Assembly: GCA_937880175.1 (NCBI GenBank)
Contig: CALFLO010000175.1
Coordinates: 1-64,000, forward strand
Length of the DNA stretch: 64,000 nt
DNA from: an uncultured Gluconobacter sp.
Lineage (GTDB): Bacteria; Pseudomonadota; Alphaproteobacteria; Acetobacterales; Acetobacteraceae
Reading direction: 5' to 3'
A model generated the notes under the pieces. It had not been told where the DNA came from, ran no database searches, and saw nothing but the letters and a program-made list of their open reading frames with translations. Made by a program: the position numbers and the translations under genes. Below, piece by piece: positions 61,585-64,000 of this stretch (position 1 is its first letter; the number at the start of each line of letters is the position of its first letter).

Positions 61585-63077
61585 CGCGCACCGTCCTCAC
61601 GGTTGAGGACAGTGCGGCGTTCGAGCCCTGGCGGGAGATGGCCCGCGCGGCATTGCAGCGCGCGGTGCCGCCCGAAGCCATCGACTGGCGCATCCGGGGT
61701 GGGGAGACGGATCTTTTCGGACAACTCGCGGATACGGACGATGGGATGGAAACGCTGACGGCCGCGCCTGTCGTGAAAACCGTGACATTGAGGGCGTCCT
61801 GCATTGCGCTGCTGCGGGACATGCTGTGCCATTCCGATCCCGGCCGGTTCGCGCTCGCCTACCGGATCGCTTGGCGGGTGCAGGGCAATCCGCATCTGCT
61901 GGATGTGGCGACCGACGCCGATATCGCAAAAGCGCGGATCATGGTGCGACAGAACCGGCAGGACTGTCACAAGATGATGGCCTTCGTCCGCTTCCGCGAA
62001 CAGCCCGCGCAATCGGGTGACGGGGAGGGGCGGCGGCGGTTCCTCGCATGGTTCGAGCCGCAGCATCATATTCTTGAACGCATCGCCCCGTTTTTCTCGA
62101 AGCGCTTCACGGATATGGACTGGATGATCCTCACCCCGCGTGGCTCGATCTGCTGGAACGGCAAGGATCTGGCCTACTCCGCGGAGGCCTGTGAGCAGCC
62201 GGAACTGGACGACGGGTTCGGGGATCTGTGGAACACCTATTACGCCTCCACCTTCAATCCCGCCCGCGTCCGCACCAAGGCCATGCGGCGTGAAATGCCC
62301 GGCCGCTACTGGAAAAACCTGCCTGAAACCCGCCTGATCCCGCAGCTTGTTTCGGGTGCCGAAGCTCGGGTCCGGACGATGGCGGAGCAGGAACTCCAGC
62401 CTGCCCCGGCTTTTCATGAGCGGCTGCGGTCCCGTGAGGAGCGTCCGGGCGCACCGTTGCCTGAACTGCCAGACAGTCTTGACGGACTGGCAGCCCGGAT
62501 CCGCACCTGCACGTCCTGTCCGTTGCACTGTTCGGCGACGCAGGCCGTCGTCGGGGAGGGGAGAGCCAACGCGCGCATCATGGTCGTGGGAGAACAGCCG
62601 GGCGATCAGGAAGATCTGGCAGGGCGTCCCTTTGTCGGTCCGGCTGGGCAGCTTTTGCAGGAGGCGCTTGGGAAGGCCGGGGTCGATCGTGGCGCGCTAT
62701 ATCTGACGAATGCCGTCAAGCATTTCCGTTTCCGCCTTCAGGGGCGCCGCCGCATCCATCAGAGCCCGGATGCAGGCCATGTGGCGGCCTGCCGTCCCTG
62801 GCTGGAACAGGAAATCGCGCTGATCCGCCCGAAACTCATCGTCTCGCTGGGGGCCACCGCACTCAGGGCGCTGGATGGTCCGGGCATGGCGATGGGGGAT
62901 GTGCGCGGAACATCATGGACCGTTGGAAGCGGTGAGGCTGCCGTGCGGCGTCTGGCGCTCGCCCATCCGTCCTGGCTGCTGCGACTTGGGGACGGGGCAC
63001 AGGGTGACAGTGAGAGACGGTCCTTCGTGGAGGGGCTGTCGCGTCTGCGGGAGTTTGTGGATCAGCCGGGGTCGTGA
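61581..63077 (+). CDS. udgX: DUF4130-UdgX fusion, uracil-DNA binding protein
   Basis: 498 residues from GTG 61581. The first 260 residues are a DUF4130 (SAM-associated, TIGR03915) domain with YRIAWRVQGNPHLLDVATDADIAKARIMVRQNRQDCHKMMAFVRF and ILTPRGSICWNG. Residues about 300-495 are a uracil-DNA glycosylase-fold UdgX domain with iron-sulfur cysteines (310, 313, 317, 404 among candidates), catalytic-loop VVGEQPGDQEDLAGRPFVGPAGQLL and the R-loop KHFRFRLQGRRRIHQSP. His393 corresponds to the His that covalently traps uracil-DNA in characterised UdgX proteins. It probably seals damaged uracil sites with the radical SAM partner. Confidence 0.9.
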   Translation: MTRTVLTVEDSAAFEPWREMARAALQRAVPPEAIDWRIRGGETDLFGQLADTDDGMETLTAAPVVKTVTLRASCIALLRDMLCHSDPGRFALAYRIAWRVQGNPHLLDVATDADIAKARIMVRQNRQDCHKMMAFVRFREQPAQSGDGEGRRRFLAWFEPQHHILERIAPFFSKRFTDMDWMILTPRGSICWNGKDLAYSAEACEQPELDDGFGDLWNTYYASTFNPARVRTKAMRREMPGRYWKNLPETRLIPQLVSGAEARVRTMAEQELQPAPAFHERLRSREERPGAPLPELPDSLDGLAARIRTCTSCPLHCSATQAVVGEGRANARIMVVGEQPGDQEDLAGRPFVGPAGQLLQEALGKAGVDRGALYLTNAVKHFRFRLQGRRRIHQSPDAGHVAACRPWLEQEIALIRPKLIVSLGATALRALDGPGMAMGDVRGTSWTVGSGEAAVRRLALAHPSWLLRLGDGAQGDSERRSFVEGLSRLREFVDQPGS

Positions 63078-63140
63078 GGGAGAGAATGGAAACGGATCAG
63101 TTTTTTCCCGCTTGAAGCCCATGAGACGATATGTCATGGA

Positions 63141-63159
63141 TGACCGAACCGATCGGTCA
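63141..63159. promoter_or_regulatory. TetR-type operator before the efflux adaptor gene
   Basis: A perfect inverted repeat TGACCGA-N5-TCGGTCA (63141-63159), with an inner palindrome ACCGATCGGT (63149-63158), lies 77 bases upstream of the HlyD-type start. TetR-family repressors of drug pumps use such sites. No tetR gene is visible next to it; it may lie beyond the window. Confidence 0.6.
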
Positions 63160-63235
63160 GCAGAGGGTTTCCAGGCCCCGCACGGCACATCCGGTCATGA
63201 TCTGACAGACCTGTTTTCAAAGCGAGACAAACATT

Positions 63236-64000
63236 ATGGCGCAAGGCGATCAGGCCGATCACGCGCAGGGTGACACGACATCCGACAAGAACGGAAAGCC
63301 GCAGAAAAAGCGCAATCCCCTTGTCCGTGTCGCGCTGATCCTGCTGGTGGTTCTGGTTCTCGTGGGTATCGGGGCCTATCTTTTCCTGACCCGCAACAAC
63401 ATCGAGACGGATGACGCCTACACGGCCGGTCGCAAGATCGCCATTGCGCCCCACGTCAACGGTTACGTCACGCAGCTTCTGGTGAATGACAACCAGTTCG
63501 TGCACACGGGCGACCTGCTCCTGCGGATCGACAGCCGGGACTATGCGGCGTCCCTGAACAAGGCCGAAGCCGCCGTTTCGCAGGCGAAAGCCAATATCGA
63601 TGCGTACCAGCTCATGCTGGCCGTGGCGCACAAGAACTTCCCGGGACAGCTCGTCACGGCGCAGGGCAATCTTGCCGCCGCACAGGCGCAGCTCGTCAAA
63701 GCCGAAGCCGATTACCGCCGGCAGCGTTCGGTGGCCCGTGCCGCGACCTCGCAGCAGGATATCGACTATGCCCGCGCCGCGCTGGATCAGGCGAAAGCCC
63801 GCGTTCTTCAGGCCCAGGGTCAGCTGACGCAGGCCGAGCCGGTCAAGGAAAACGTGGCCAATGCCGATGCCCGCGTCACGCAGGAACAGGCCGCTCTTGC
63901 CTCGGCCAATGCCGATCTGACGCAGGCGCGCCTGAACCTCGAATGGACGGAAGTCCGCGCACCGCATGACGGCTGGATTTCCCAGCGTAACGTCGAGCGC
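63236..64000 (+). CDS. HlyD/EmrA-type membrane fusion protein (3' end outside window)
   Basis: The first 255 residues are in the window. After a polar N-terminus comes one membrane anchor (LVRVALILLVVLVLVGIGAYLF), the NIETDDAYTAGRKIAIAPHVNGYVTQLLVNDNQFVHTGDLLLRID lipoyl half, and a long Ala/Gln-rich coiled coil (NKAEAAVSQAKANIDAY ... LDQAKARVLQAQGQL), ending as the second lipoyl half begins (TEVRAPHDGWISQRNVER). It links an inner-membrane pump, probably EmrB-type, to the outer membrane. The start ATG 63236 has a weak ribosome site. Confidence 0.92.
   Translation, partial: MAQGDQADHAQGDTTSDKNGKPQKKRNPLVRVALILLVVLVLVGIGAYLFLTRNNIETDDAYTAGRKIAIAPHVNGYVTQLLVNDNQFVHTGDLLLRIDSRDYAASLNKAEAAVSQAKANIDAYQLMLAVAHKNFPGQLVTAQGNLAAAQAQLVKAEADYRRQRSVARAATSQQDIDYARAALDQAKARVLQAQGQLTQAEPVKENVANADARVTQEQAALASANADLTQARLNLEWTEVRAPHDGWISQRNVER

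Noticed and set aside
62875..63273. A 132-codon plus-strand frame bridging udgX and the efflux adaptor
   Set aside because: It overlaps the end of udgX in another frame and the start of the adaptor, with no ribosome site; a shorter reading from ATG 63136 crosses the TetR-type operator.
1..64000. tRNA, rRNA, CRISPR array, insertion sequence or prophage
   Set aside because: No cloverleaf-like segment, regular repeat-spacer array, transposase, integrase or phage structural gene was seen; all long gaps are short promoter or terminator regions.

Overview
The window looks like chromosomal DNA of an acetic acid bacterium (Alphaproteobacteria, Acetobacteraceae), most likely Gluconobacter or a close relative. 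This is inferred from gene content, not from a database search: a ChvG/ChvI two-component pair followed by an HprK-RapZ-EIIA-HPr-EI phosphotransfer chain with no sugar-specific EIIB/EIIC nearby, a FlaF-regulated alphaproteobacterial-type flagellin, a GalP-like sugar:proton symporter, UrcA-like and UdgX proteins, and high G+C with strong third-position GC. I see no insertion sequence, prophage, CRISPR array, rRNA or tRNA gene, so this is ordinary dense core genome.

Layout. 1-14.4 kb: start of a minus-strand gene, free-methionine sulfoxide reductase, LOG-family hydrolase, two MFS exporters, DNA polymerase IV with a Nudix hydrolase, a PadR repressor with palindromic operators, apt, a nitroreductase, a cold-shock gene with a long leader and a UUCG terminator, and the helicase hrpB. 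14.4-21.3 kb: an envelope block (HtrA-type protease, small lipoprotein, OmpR-type regulator and kinase, SIMPL protein, DCC thiol protein, TPR glycosyltransferase). 21.3-26.8 kb, minus strand: infC, thrS, two glycosyltransferases, grpE. 27-34.8 kb: chvI-chvG, then hprK-rapZ-EIIA-ptsH-ptsI. 34.8-46 kb: Fur-type repressor, asparaginase, sugar symporter, paralogous small membrane proteins, DUF4097 protein, RluA-type pseudouridine synthase, ftsK, rsmD, a second pseudouridine synthase, a glutamine amidotransferase, tadA. 46.6-51.3 kb: a second HtrA protease with two PDZ domains, a superinfection-immunity-like membrane protein, and a flippase next to a CDP-glycerol-transferase-like gene. 51.3-57.6 kb: a serine/threonine/one-carbon block (sdaA, threonine aldolase, folD, MTHFR) and an M1 metallopeptidase. 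57.7-60.2 kb: flaF and a large flagellin. 60.3-64 kb: a radical SAM protein coupled to a DUF4130-UdgX fusion, then the start of an HlyD-type efflux adaptor.

The best candidates for an incompletely described system are the radical SAM plus DUF4130-UdgX pair (60.35-63.08 kb) and the non-canonical AUA start of infC (21.88 kb). Several control elements are also visible: PadR palindromes, a sigma32-like promoter before grpE, a stable hairpin between flagellin and flaF, a leader hairpin before thrS and a TetR-type operator before the efflux adaptor. Start codons were re-chosen by hand, because many open frames extend far upstream of the plausible start.
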